Source: Chitinophagaceae bacterium (GTDB lineage Bacteria; Bacteroidota; Bacteroidia; Chitinophagales; Chitinophagaceae). From it: a DNA stretch of 27,134 nt. Positions 7,933 to 16,701 of this stretch are shown piece by piece; the first letter of the stretch is position 1; each line of letters opens with the position of its first letter. Below the pieces are notes generated by a model, which did no database searches, had not been told where the DNA came from, and saw nothing but the letters and a program-made list of their open reading frames with translations. The stretch spans positions 1 to 27,134 of the forward strand of contig CANIMM010000009.1 in the NCBI GenBank assembly GCA_947468255.1, given 5' to 3'. Made by a program: the position numbers and the translations under genes.

Positions 7933-9690
7933 TCAACTTGATTTTTTATTGATAGCCAAGGGTAATATAATTAATAAAACTGCCAAGGCTAATATCGATA
8001 AATACCAACAACCCTGATTAATATTATTAGGTATGTCTAACTTATTAGATGAACCCACAACAACTATTTTTTGATAAGATGGCACAATCCATTTCATTAC
8101 GTAGACTTGCAAACAGGTCAATACACAAATGATAAAGAGCATGAAAAAACTATGTTTAAAAGTAAATCTAAATAGATCTGACTCTTTACCTATAAGCCCT
8201 ACTGCAGCCGCTCCAACTGCTATAGACTGAGGTGAAATCATTTTACCAGTCACGCCACCCGAGGCATTTGCACCGACAGCAACTACTGGGTCAAATCCCA
8301 AGGTAGTAGCGGTACTTGATTGGATTTTGCTAAATAATGCATTTGCGGATGTATCAGATCCGGTAAGGAATACGCCTAACCAACCTAATATTGGAGAGAA
8401 GAAAGGGAATAATGCACCGGTACTTGCCAACGCAAAAGCCATCGTAATAGACATGCCAGAATAATTGGCTACAAAAGCATATCCTACAATCGAAGCAATC
8501 GTAATGATTGGGAATAGCAATTGTTTTAAGGTAGCACCAAAGATTTTTATACTCTCTTTAAAAGAAATACCAATCAAGGGAATAGAAAGCAAGGTAGCCA
8601 ATACCACTGCCGAACCTGAAGCTGATAGATAATTAAAATCAAACGCTTTGATGGCTAATACGCTTCCATCTGGTTTCAGAATTGAACCGTCTAATCCTGG
8701 AATTTGGAATTTGGTGAACCCTATTGAATTCAATACCTCTTTTACCGGCTGAAGTCCCCATGCAACGATGAATAAGGTCATAATGATAAAAGGTGACCAT
8801 GCCCTTAGTATTTCTAAAGCAGGATGTTTTACAGTTGAATCAAGTTGTACAGCAGGTTCTTCTTTAAATCTCCAAATAGTTTTTGGTTTCCAATATTTTA
8901 ATAAAAACAACAAGCAAAATATGGAAGCGAGGCCAGCTAATACGTCCGGCAGCATGGGACCCATATAATTCGAAGTAAACCATTGAACAAAAGCAAATGA
9001 AACGCCTGATACGATAATCGCCGGTAGCACTTCTACTGATTTTTTAAAGCCAGACATTAACACGACCAAATAAAGAGGGAGTAGTAAAGATAAAATAGGT
9101 AGCGTACGACCTACCATCTGAGAAATCGCTAATTCAGGAATATCTGACATACGGGAAGCCATCAATATTGGAGTACCTACAGACCCAAAAGCTACAGGTG
9201 CGGTATTGGCAATCAAACATAAGCCTGCAGCATATAGCGGGTTAAAACCAAGACCGACTAACATAGCGCCAGATATCGCTACAGGCGCCCCAAAACCTGC
9301 AGCACCTTCTAAAAAGGCGCCAAATGAAAATGCAATCAATAATGCCTGCAATCTTCGGTCCGGGGTTATCGAAGCCATAAAATCTTTGATAATTTCAAAC
9401 TGTCCACTCTTAACAGTTACATTAAATAAAAAAACGGCTGAGATAATAATCCAACAAATAGGGAACAAGCCATATAATGCTCCATGTAAAGTACTCAACA
9501 TGACTAACTGAATGGGCATATGATAAGTAACCACAGCAATCAACATTGCACTGATCAAAGCCAGTAAGCTAGTGATATAGCCTTTCATTTTTTTTAACAA
9601 TGACCAGAAGATAAAAATAACAGGCATCGAAGCAATCAATGCTGAAACGATAATGTTTTTATAAGGATCGATAATTTGGTTCCAAGGCAT
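7933..9690 (-). CDS. L-lactate/glycolate permease, LctP (LldP/GlcA) family
   Basis: A 585-residue polytopic inner-membrane transporter, hydrophobic over most of its length with a dozen or more predicted membrane spans. It carries the LctP signature AFSFGAFLEGAAGFGAPVAI (about residues 120-139), the later GSVGTPI stretch and the LTGSDTSANALFSKIQ motif. Members carry lactate and glycolate in symport with protons; E. coli LldP and GlcA are the reference examples. It is the first gene of a same-strand set with a 2-hydroxyacid dehydrogenase and a glyoxylate-type aminotransferase, which fits uptake of lactate or glycolate. Sequence alone does not separate the two substrates. Length is slightly over the usual 550 or so residues. 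Confidence 0.92.
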   Translation of the reverse strand: MPWNQIIDPYKNIIVSALIASMPVIFIFWSLLKKMKGYITSLLALISAMLIAVVTYHMPIQLVMLSTLHGALYGLFPICWIIISAVFLFNVTVKSGQFEIIKDFMASITPDRRLQALLIAFSFGAFLEGAAGFGAPVAISGAMLVGLGFNPLYAAGLCLIANTAPVAFGSVGTPILMASRMSDIPELAISQMVGRTLPILSLLLPLYLVVLMSGFKKSVEVLPAIIVSGVSFAFVQWFTSNYMGPMLPDVLAGLASIFCLLFLLKYWKPKTIWRFKEEPAVQLDSTVKHPALEILRAWSPFIIMTLFIVAWGLQPVKEVLNSIGFTKFQIPGLDGSILKPDGSVLAIKAFDFNYLSASGSAVVLATLLSIPLIGISFKESIKIFGATLKQLLFPIITIASIVGYAFVANYSGMSITMAFALASTGALFPFFSPILGWLGVFLTGSDTSANALFSKIQSSTATTLGFDPVVAVGANASGGVTGKMISPQSIAVGAAAVGLIGKESDLFRFTFKHSFFMLFIICVLTCLQVYVMKWIVPSYQKIVVVGSSNKLDIPNNINQGCWYLSILALAVLLIILPLAINKKSS

Positions 9691-10127
9691 TTATTAAAAT
9701 TTAAATTGAACGAATGATATATGTCTCAATCTAGTAAAACCTACATTTTGCAAACTGAAAGTCACATTTTGATTGTGCAACTTAAAGATACCATAGTTTA
9801 TAAAACCCAGGCAAATAATTTATTTTATTTACATTTTTTTAAATCATTTTCAAATAATGTGTTGGGCTGTTGTAAAAATTACTAAAAGAAATTTCTAATT
9901 TTTGTCCTGGAAATGGCACACAAAAATACGTTGGACTCCTAAATTGTTCTTGAGTATTCATGCCGTTGACAATCATAGGAACAATATGATGAAGAAAGTA
10001 AAAATAAAAAAAGCTGACTTAGTAAAAATGGCTATTGGCTGATTTTAAATAACAATTTTCAGATAATAGCGAACAGTTAAGGGAAATTCAAATGAATCAA
10101 AACTGGTAATTATGAATTGATAATTAT
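9691..10127. other. Intergenic region upstream of the permease
   Basis: About 437 bp without a supportable gene. The left third holds the candidate permease promoter and a pair of direct repeats. An 18-codon plus-strand frame begins near 9987 (MMKKVKIKKADLVKMAIG) with AGGA ahead of it, but nothing supports its being expressed. No terminator was recognised behind the AlkD-like gene, only weak AT-rich symmetry near 10110-10127. Confidence 0.5.
9783..9814 (-). promoter_or_regulatory. Candidate promoter of the permease gene
   Basis: On the minus strand TTG (9812-9814) is followed after 21 nt by TATCTTTA (9783-9790), one base from the Bacteroidota -7 consensus TAnnTTTG. The leader to the ATG would be about 85 nt and would include two direct repeats of CAAAATGT (9743-9750 and 9764-9771) spaced 21 bp apart. 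Confidence 0.35.
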
Positions 10128-10826
10128 TCACTTTCTCAAGTATCCCAATCTTTTTTTCTCCTCCATTCGTTCGATGGCGTACCTAAGCAAGGTTCGGGGC
10201 ATTTTTTGAAGATGCTCATCCAAGAATTCTTCGAGTGCCAATTCATCTCTTTTGCCCACTTCTCGCAACATCCATCCGCATGCTTTGTGCATAAGGTCGT
10301 GCTTATGCGAAAGGAACTTTTCGGAAAGTTTAAAAATATCCGAAAATTGACCATTTCTAATAAATTCAAAGCAAGAAACTACCGCCACCCGCTCCGACCA
10401 TAAATGCCCAGATTCAGCTAAATCGTAGAGAATTTGACGATCTTTGTGTAATAAAAATTTTCCCAAAAGTTTATACGCAGAACAATCAACCAAATCCCAA
10501 TTATTGATTTGGCGAATATTCTTTAAGTAAAATTCAATAATTCCCTGTTGCTGAATGGGAGAAGATTTCGGGAATTGTGCTACCAAAACCAACAAGGCCG
10601 CAAAGCGTAATTCATGGATTTTATCATTGATAAGTTCTTGAACATTGGCCATATTAGTATATTTCCAATGCTCTTTTACCAATGCTTGCACTTGCGGATT
10701 TGACAATCCAATAAAAACGTCGCCTTCCCCGTACTCTCCTTTTCCAGTTTTAAAGAATCGAGCGGTTTGGATTGCTCGCTCAGGGTTTTTGAGTTGAAGG
10801 AGGGCTTGTTTGAGGGATATTTTCAT
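10128..10826 (-). CDS. AlkD-like DNA alkylation repair protein (DNA glycosylase)
   Basis: A 232-residue all-helical HEAT-like repeat protein of the AlkC/AlkD superfamily. These enzymes excise positively charged alkylated bases such as N3- and N7-alkylpurines. The family opening RFFKTGKGEYGEGD (residues 23-36) is clear. The active-site counterparts of Bacillus cereus AlkD W109, D113, R148 and W187 appear as W110 and D114 (NNWDLVD), R146 (WSERVA) and W185 (ACGWMLREVGK). The spacing between the first two is identical, so the enzyme is probably active. It is a single gene, followed by a long gap and preceded by a degraded GH26 fragment. An AlkB-like gene lies 9 kb away, but nothing links the two directly. 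Confidence 0.92.
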   Translation of the reverse strand: MKISLKQALLQLKNPERAIQTARFFKTGKGEYGEGDVFIGLSNPQVQALVKEHWKYTNMANVQELINDKIHELRFAALLVLVAQFPKSSPIQQQGIIEFYLKNIRQINNWDLVDCSAYKLLGKFLLHKDRQILYDLAESGHLWSERVAVVSCFEFIRNGQFSDIFKLSEKFLSHKHDLMHKACGWMLREVGKRDELALEEFLDEHLQKMPRTLLRYAIERMEEKKRLGYLRK

Positions 10827-10877
10827 GAAAAAAAATAGTGATTTGTTAGAAAAGTAATAATCCTAACTATCTTTAAT

Positions 10878-11190
10878 TCAGATAGAATTATTTCGCCAAA
10901 ATAAAACATAACATAGCTTTAAATCGCTTCGAAGCAATGTTTTCAATAATGTACTTGCCCACCAAGTTGATTCCAGTATTGACTCTAACCCTGTTTCGGT
11001 AAATGCAGCCAACTTGCCCTTTCGTGAAACAAAATCACTAACAATTTTTAAATTTTTCACCCTGCATCTAAATCGCAATGTCCACCACGGCCAAAATCGC
11101 CATAATTATCTCCCCCACTAAATCTACAAAATCATTACCAGGGTAGCGTTCTAAATAGTTCTCTTCTGTTCCATTATTATAAAAAGCCAA
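10878..11190 (-). pseudogene. Degraded internal fragment of a GH26 beta-mannanase
   Basis: Three successive frames on the minus strand together read as the C-terminal half of a GH26 endo-beta-mannanase. The first (from 11190) gives LAFYNNGTEENYLERYPGND and FVDLVG. The second gives DNYGDFGRGGHCDLDAG. The third (11060 to 10878) gives VKNLKIVSDF, KLAAFTETGLES, TWWASTLLKTL and YVLFWRNN. The frame breaks fall at G runs, a G5 at 11112-11116 and a G3 at 11060-11062, each consistent with one lost base. The TETG segment probably holds the nucleophile Glu. The N-terminal half of the domain is missing and the end after WRN is cut off. The fragment starts in frame directly after the stop of the FAD oxidoreductase, as if a deletion had joined them. 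Confidence 0.75.
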
Positions 11191-11193
11191 TAA

Positions 11194-13203
11194 TTATTTC
11201 TCTGGCACGAATAGCACCGCGTCTGCAACTATAATTCCATCCGCATTTTTATTAGAGATCTCGACATAGGCATTTTTTCCTTTTGGCAATTTGCAACTCC
11301 CCAATGATACCCATTCGCCTGCTGTTTGACCTATCACCTGCACTTCAGAGCGTTTAATGATTTTGTTAGTAGCTTGCTTCCCATCAAAAATAGTAACCTG
11401 GGTCTGCTCAGAACCATTTTGCAATTTTGGATAATACGTATAAATATGATAGCTACCCTCTTTCATTATTTGAGGTATAAACTTTACATACTTAGCAGTT
11501 TGAGAACGTGAGCTGTCTGTTAAAAAACTAGGCCCATAACCTCCATTTTTACCAAAACCCCAGTCCCCTTTAATGACAATGCTAGCTGTATCCGCATTGT
11601 CCACCAAAATCTCTGGTATACTATTATTAGCGTATGGGTTAGTGGTAAGAATATGTTGTAACTGGCTAACATTTACTTCTTGTACCGATTTTTTATTGTC
11701 GATTGAAAGACTAGCAGCAACTGCTGAAGACTGAGCCAGCACCATAAATACTGGCTCCATCCTGATTGAACCGTAGGCGATATGGGTAGCCGATAAACAA
11801 ACCGGAACTAATAAATTTTTACATTCTTTTTTTTGAGGTATAATAGATCGGTAAGATATTGGATAGGGATCAAATCCCCCTACCTGAACATCCCCTTCAT
11901 TTTTAACCATTCCATTCACAACAATTCGCTGGCAGTTATGTGAATCCATTGTGTAGGCTGCTAGCCCTATTCCATCCTTTACCAATTCTTTGCCTTCACA
12001 ATTTGCTTGTGACATAACATATTCACCCACCATCCTTCTTGTTTCGCGTACATACATTTGAGGTGTCCAGTTATTATTTTCAATGTATTCATCCTTAGGA
12101 TACCCCCACTGAAGCATTTCATTTCGAAGGTGCAAGGGCATTCGAGGATCATGCCCTATAAAATAAAAAAATCCTTTTACATAATTATCATGCGCCTTTT
12201 GTATTTCAATTCTTTTATTGTAATCTGCTTCTGGATAATCCCAGTTTTCTCCAATCATATCTGTTGAAAAAGCACCATTATTATTGATATCGGTTTTATT
12301 ATTGGGCATCAGACTTAAAGCCATCATTCCGCCAATGTTTTTTACAGGCTTCTTCTCGAGTACCCGCAGTAATAATTCATATCTATCAGGATTGTAATCA
12401 TCCGGTTGGGTAATAGCAATCCTGTTGCTGGGATTATTGGTAAAACAAACCCGAATATTGTAAGTCTGCACTTTTTTATCGCCGGAGCCAGCTGGAGCTA
12501 AACTACCATTGCTTATACCCCACACCAAACCACTTTCTTTTTTTCCAGGAATTTTAAAAGGATCTATCCCATCAGGAAATTGATGTTTATCTTTTAGTTG
12601 AACTCCGTTATAGGTTTCATTATAATCGCTGTTAGATTCTCGTCCAACAGAATAGGAAACCCCTGATTTGGCCATAAGATCCCCTTCATAACTGCAGTCG
12701 ATAAACATTTTAGCCCTTATAATGCGATTGGTAGAATTGCTAGGTTGAATTGCATTCTCAACAGTAATTGTTTTTATAACACCCTCTGCGGAATGAAGAG
12801 CAATTAGTCGATGATGATACATCACTTTTATATTGGCATCTTTTATATACGCTTCGAACAACTCTTTTGCTACATGAGGTTCAAATGTCCACTGTTCAAA
12901 TTTTCCGTAATGTTGACCAATGCGCCTATAAAAATCAAGTGATAGCCCCTTAACTGCATATTTGTTACCGATATCTGTTTGGCCTAGCCCTCCAGTAGTT
13001 ACCCCCCCTAAACGGCCACCTGGCTCAATTAAGATGACAGTTTTACCCAATTTTTTGGCAGTATACGCTGCAATAACACCGGCAGATGTACCTCCATAAA
13101 TACAGATGTCAACATTGTCAACATCCTTAACTTGTGCTTTAGCAGGCATCTCAATCAGTATCATTAATAATACTACTAATTGCGCTATTTTGTATTTATT
13201 CAT
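11194..13203 (-). CDS. Exported FAD-dependent oxidoreductase with C-terminal golvesin/Xly-type domain
   Basis: A 669-residue protein with a Sec signal peptide ending near AKA, with Gln next. A FAD_oxidored (PF12831-like) domain covers about residues 31-520. It shows the dinucleotide-binding IYGGTSAGVIAAYTAKKLG (35-53), the IEPGGRLGGVTTGGLGQTD flavin contact, DCSYEGDLMAKSGV, and a late MEPVFMVLAQSSAVAA segment. The last 130 or so residues form a beta-rich domain resembling the golvesin/Xly carbohydrate-binding-like module (VKFIPQIMKEGSYHIYTYYP, then WVSLG and VADAVLFVP). Members are common in polysaccharide loci, but their substrates are mostly unknown. It faces the GH27 gene across a shared control region and is followed at once by the GH26 relic. 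A periplasmic sugar-oxidising role is inference. Confidence 0.85.
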   Translation of the reverse strand: MNKYKIAQLVVLLMILIEMPAKAQVKDVDNVDICIYGGTSAGVIAAYTAKKLGKTVILIEPGGRLGGVTTGGLGQTDIGNKYAVKGLSLDFYRRIGQHYGKFEQWTFEPHVAKELFEAYIKDANIKVMYHHRLIALHSAEGVIKTITVENAIQPSNSTNRIIRAKMFIDCSYEGDLMAKSGVSYSVGRESNSDYNETYNGVQLKDKHQFPDGIDPFKIPGKKESGLVWGISNGSLAPAGSGDKKVQTYNIRVCFTNNPSNRIAITQPDDYNPDRYELLLRVLEKKPVKNIGGMMALSLMPNNKTDINNNGAFSTDMIGENWDYPEADYNKRIEIQKAHDNYVKGFFYFIGHDPRMPLHLRNEMLQWGYPKDEYIENNNWTPQMYVRETRRMVGEYVMSQANCEGKELVKDGIGLAAYTMDSHNCQRIVVNGMVKNEGDVQVGGFDPYPISYRSIIPQKKECKNLLVPVCLSATHIAYGSIRMEPVFMVLAQSSAVAASLSIDNKKSVQEVNVSQLQHILTTNPYANNSIPEILVDNADTASIVIKGDWGFGKNGGYGPSFLTDSSRSQTAKYVKFIPQIMKEGSYHIYTYYPKLQNGSEQTQVTIFDGKQATNKIIKRSEVQVIGQTAGEWVSLGSCKLPKGKNAYVEISNKNADGIIVADAVLFVPEK

Positions 13204-13246
13204 ATTAATAATTAAATAATATATTATTATGTTAAGCCTTTGTTTT

Positions 13247-13254
13247 CAAAAATA
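13247..13254 (-). promoter_or_regulatory. Candidate -7 box for the FAD oxidoreductase gene
   Basis: TATTTTTG on the minus strand matches TAnnTTTG exactly, about 45 nt before the start codon. No TTG lies at the expected 19-21 nt upstream, so support is only partial. Confidence 0.28.
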
Positions 13255-13292
13255 AGGAGAATCACAAGTAAACTGCCCATCCGAAACTAAGA

Positions 13293-13313
13293 TCCTTTAG
13301 ACATAGTAAAGGA
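13293..13313. promoter_or_regulatory. Inverted repeat in the divergent control region (possible operator)
   Basis: A perfect 7-bp inverted repeat TCCTTTA-N7-TAAAGGA sits between the divergent FAD oxidoreductase and GH27 genes. The arms are two helical turns long overall, as expected for a dimeric regulator site. There is no U-run, so it is not a terminator. It could act on either or both promoters. No regulator gene is visible in the window. Confidence 0.4.
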
Positions 13314-13439
13314 AAACTTCGCTTTGTTAAAAATAAGGATTTTAATTATTCTCGACTAGATTTTCCAGTCTTGGTAAGAATGCCTAATTTACCTCCCTGA
13401 AAAGTACCATTAGAAGTGCTTTTGAAAATTAAAAATAGA

Positions 13440-15443
13440 ATGAAAAAAATATTAGTATCCTTTTTATTGTTCAGTGGAAGTATTGCAATAGGCTATACGC
13501 AAACTATTAAAGAAATTTGGCTGGATGATCTGGTCATTCAGAAATATTCTGAAGGAATTCCAGGAGTGAATGCAAAACAAAATGCTGGTGGTGAACCGAT
13601 TACTATGGTTAAAAATACCTACCAGCGTGGAATTGGTGTGCAGTCTACCAGTGTATTGTCCTTTTTTTTGAAAGGAAATGCAACCGGATTTTCAGCGACT
13701 GTAGGGGTAGACGATTTGGGTAATAGAATTCTTTCTCATCAATTTTATGTATTGGGGGATGGTAAAATATTATTTGAAAGTGGCGTAATGAAATGGGGGG
13801 ATTTCCCCAAAAAGGTACAAGTTGATCTAAGTGGTATTCAAAGGATGGGTTTATTGGTGATGGTTGAGGACCAGGGTTATACTAAAGTGTATACTAACTG
13901 GGCAGATGCAAAAATTGCTATGAAGGGTGATGCATTGCCACTAACTACCCCCAATTTGGACGAAAAGTATATATTGACGCCCCCTTCGCCGCAAACTCCG
14001 AAAATAAATTCAGCAAAAGTTTTTGGTGCTACAGCTGGCAACCCATTTTTATATACCATTGCTTCAACCGGTGCAAAGCCCATTCGTTTTTTTGCTGATC
14101 AATTACCCACAGGGCTTTCCCTTGATCCTGAAACTGGAATTATTTCAGGAAGGGTGAATCAGCGGGGTAATTATTTAGTTGTGGTAAGGGCGAAAAATAA
14201 ATTCGGCGAAGCTAAAAAAGAACTTCGCATTAAGATTGGCGATACCATTTCACTCACCCCACCCATGGGTTGGAATGGTTGGAACTCTTGGGCTAAAGTG
14301 ATTGATGGAGAAAAAGTGTTAGCTTCTGCAAATGCGCTGATTAGCAAAGGGCTCAAAGATCATGGATGGAATTATATTAACATAGATGATGCATGGCAAG
14401 GCAATAGAGGAGGTAAGTTCAAGGGCATGCTAGCCAATGAAAAATTTCCGAATTTCAAAAAAATGATCGATGACATTCATGCTATGGGCTTAAAGTTGGG
14501 TGTATATTCATCGCCCTGGATTACTAGTTATGCCGGCTATATGGGTGGGTCCTCCAATTTTGAAAATAGTGATTTTCCAGATTCAATTAAAAACAATAAA
14601 AGAGCATTTCGATATATTGGAAAGTACCGATTTGAAACCAATGATGCCTTACAACTGGCCGATTGGGGTGTTGATTTTTTGAAATATGATTGGCGGATAG
14701 AAGCGAATTCTGCACAACGAATGTCTGCCGCATTAAGATCTTCCGGAAGAGATATTATTTTCAGTTTGTCAAATTCAGCCCCTTTTAGCAACGTGGAAGA
14801 ATGGGGTAAAATCTCGAACATGTACCGAACTGGGCCAGATATCAGAGATAGTTGGCTGGGACTTTATCACTGCACTTTTAAACTGGATAAATGGGGTCCG
14901 TATGGTGGTCCAGGACATTGGAATGATCCAGACATGATGATTCTTGGAAATGTAACTACCGGTACAGAAATGCACCCTACCCGACTCACCCCCAATGAGC
15001 AGTACAGTCATATTAGTCTATTCGCTTTATTATCCGCTCCACTACTCATTGGCTGTCCAATTGATCAACTGGATGCATTTACTTTGAATCTTTTGACCAA
15101 CGATGAAGTCATATCAATTAATCAAGATCCATTAGGATCATCTGCAAGATTGATTTCGGATGAAGATGGAATACAAACCTGGTTTAAAAAAATGGAAGAT
15201 GGATCCTACGCAGTTGGATTTTTTAATACCGATAATTTTGGCAAAAATCCAGCTTCCTATTTTCGCTGGGGTACTGAAAAACCAAAAAATTATACTATTG
15301 AATTATCAAAACTTGGATTAAAAGGCAACTGGAAAATAAGGGATGTTTGGAGACAAAAAGATGTACCCTCAGCCAAGGGAGTCATCAACACAATGATTCC
15401 TTATCATGGGGTAAGTTTGTATTCTATTCAACCCATACGATAA
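13440..15443 (+). CDS. GH27 alpha-galactosidase with NPCBM and Ig-like domains
   Basis: A 667-residue exported enzyme expected to release alpha-linked galactose from galactomannan or similar side chains. A signal peptide ends near IGYT, with Gln next. An NPCBM-type carbohydrate-binding domain follows (about 25-170, with RGIGVQSTSVLSF), then a putative Ig domain (about 190-275, PTGLSLDPETGIISG). The GH27 barrel begins at TPPMGWNGWNSW. The nucleophile is D417 in FLKYDW and the acid/base is D467 in RTGPDIRDSW. GHWNDPDMM is also typical, and a C-terminal beta-sandwich closes the protein. The frame is open from a TTG at 13416, but the ATG at 13440 begins the signal peptide and is preferred. The CE15-like gene follows after 43 nt, probably in one operon. 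Confidence 0.93.
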   Translation: MKKILVSFLLFSGSIAIGYTQTIKEIWLDDLVIQKYSEGIPGVNAKQNAGGEPITMVKNTYQRGIGVQSTSVLSFFLKGNATGFSATVGVDDLGNRILSHQFYVLGDGKILFESGVMKWGDFPKKVQVDLSGIQRMGLLVMVEDQGYTKVYTNWADAKIAMKGDALPLTTPNLDEKYILTPPSPQTPKINSAKVFGATAGNPFLYTIASTGAKPIRFFADQLPTGLSLDPETGIISGRVNQRGNYLVVVRAKNKFGEAKKELRIKIGDTISLTPPMGWNGWNSWAKVIDGEKVLASANALISKGLKDHGWNYINIDDAWQGNRGGKFKGMLANEKFPNFKKMIDDIHAMGLKLGVYSSPWITSYAGYMGGSSNFENSDFPDSIKNNKRAFRYIGKYRFETNDALQLADWGVDFLKYDWRIEANSAQRMSAALRSSGRDIIFSLSNSAPFSNVEEWGKISNMYRTGPDIRDSWLGLYHCTFKLDKWGPYGGPGHWNDPDMMILGNVTTGTEMHPTRLTPNEQYSHISLFALLSAPLLIGCPIDQLDAFTLNLLTNDEVISINQDPLGSSARLISDEDGIQTWFKKMEDGSYAVGFFNTDNFGKNPASYFRWGTEKPKNYTIELSKLGLKGNWKIRDVWRQKDVPSAKGVINTMIPYHGVSLYSIQPIR

Positions 15444-15486
15444 AAATGTTAAACCAAATTTTCACTACAAATTAATTTACAATCTC

Positions 15487-16701
15487 ATGATAAAAAATAA
15501 ACACGCCAAACTATTTGTAGGTTTTTTTCTGTTTTTGATGCAGCATTCATTTGCACAAAATGATCTCAGTCAATTGCCGCCTTTGCTGGTATCACAAAAC
15601 GGAAAGTCCATTTCAACCAAAGAACAATGGGAGAAGACACGTCGACCTGAAATCAAAGATATGTTTGAGTTACAGATGTATGGAAAAGTGCCAGGCAAGT
15701 TAAAAATTGCATCGGTAAAAATCCTTGAAATGGATAACCAAGCGCTCAATGGAAAGGCTATTCGAAAACAGGTTCGGTTAACATTCAAAGGCAATGGAAA
15801 AGAGCTTGCTGTTGAAATGTTGATGTATTTACCAAAAGGAAAAAAATCTTTTGTAACATTTCTTGGATATAATTTTAACGGAAATCACAGTACCATCAGC
15901 GATACATCCGTACATATTGCTAAAGCCTGGAATGGCCCATCTAAGCCACGAAGTGCGGAATCTGCTAGATGGCCAATTGAAACTATTATCCAGTCAGGAT
16001 GTGGGGTAGCTACGATGTATTATTGGGATATTGCTCCTGATAGAAATGATTTTACTATCGGTGTTTATCCATTATTGTACAAGCAAAATCAATTGAAACC
16101 TGCCGATGATGAATGGGGAGCACTTGCAGCATGGGCTTGGGGTTTATCACGTGGGTTAGATTATTTAGAAACGGATAAAAATTTGGATGCAAAAAAGGTG
16201 ATTGTGATCGGACACTCCCGATTGGGTAAAGCTTCACTTTGGGCTGGGGCTTTAGACCAACGATTTGCAGGTGTTATTTCCAATTGTTCGGGTAGTGGTG
16301 GTGCAGCTATTTCAAGAGGCAAAGAGGGAGAAACCATTACGAAATTGAATGCTAATTTTCCAATGTGGGCATGTGGTAATTTTAAAAAATATAGCAACAA
16401 CGAATCAGCCTTACCTTTTGACCAGCATATGCTACTTGCCATGATTGCACCTCGTCCACTCTATGTGGCCAGTGCGTCTGAAGATCTCTGGGCAGATCCT
16501 AAGAGTGAATACTTGTCTGCTTTTTACGCAAGCGATGTATATAAACTGTATGGATTAAAAGGTATTGAAACCAACGTTTTTCCGAAGGTGGAGGATCCAA
16601 TTATTGGCCAGGTATCCTACCATATTAGAAATGGGAAACATGATATTCTATTATATGACTGGAATAATTACATCCAATTTGCTCATCAATTAATAAAATA
16701 A
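15487..16701 (+). CDS. CE15-like glucuronoyl esterase (alpha/beta hydrolase)
   Basis: A 404-residue exported alpha/beta hydrolase resembling bacterial carbohydrate esterase family 15. These enzymes cleave ester bonds between 4-O-methyl-glucuronic acid of xylan and lignin alcohols. The signal peptide ends at SFA, with Gln next. The nucleophile elbow is GHSRLGKASLWAG with S244, followed by the family-typical NCSGSGGAAI. LPFDQHMLLAMIAPRPLY and the SASEDLWADP acidic segment come next, then the catalytic His H385 in NGKHDILLYDW. Length fits the family. It lies 43 nt after the GH27 gene. The substrate could also be a related uronic-acid ester, since bacterial CE15 members vary in specificity. Confidence 0.87.
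   Translation: MIKNKHAKLFVGFFLFLMQHSFAQNDLSQLPPLLVSQNGKSISTKEQWEKTRRPEIKDMFELQMYGKVPGKLKIASVKILEMDNQALNGKAIRKQVRLTFKGNGKELAVEMLMYLPKGKKSFVTFLGYNFNGNHSTISDTSVHIAKAWNGPSKPRSAESARWPIETIIQSGCGVATMYYWDIAPDRNDFTIGVYPLLYKQNQLKPADDEWGALAAWAWGLSRGLDYLETDKNLDAKKVIVIGHSRLGKASLWAGALDQRFAGVISNCSGSGGAAISRGKEGETITKLNANFPMWACGNFKKYSNNESALPFDQHMLLAMIAPRPLYVASASEDLWADPKSEYLSAFYASDVYKLYGLKGIETNVFPKVEDPIIGQVSYHIRNGKHDILLYDWNNYIQFAHQLIK

Noticed and set aside
9987..10043. 18-codon lysine-rich plus-strand frame with AGGA ahead of it
   Set aside because: Too short, with no known leader or toxin match and no gene immediately downstream on that strand.
10878..11078. 66-codon minus-strand frame taken as an independent gene
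   Set aside because: Its sequence is the end of a GH26 domain that continues in other frames upstream, so it is annotated as part of a pseudogene.
13416..13439. TTG-started eight-residue extension of the GH27 protein
   Set aside because: The ATG at 13440 begins a normal signal peptide; the extension would put a charged stretch before it.
14537..15011. Antisense open frames inside the GH27 gene
   Set aside because: They lie fully within a well-supported coding region and have no recognisable family features.
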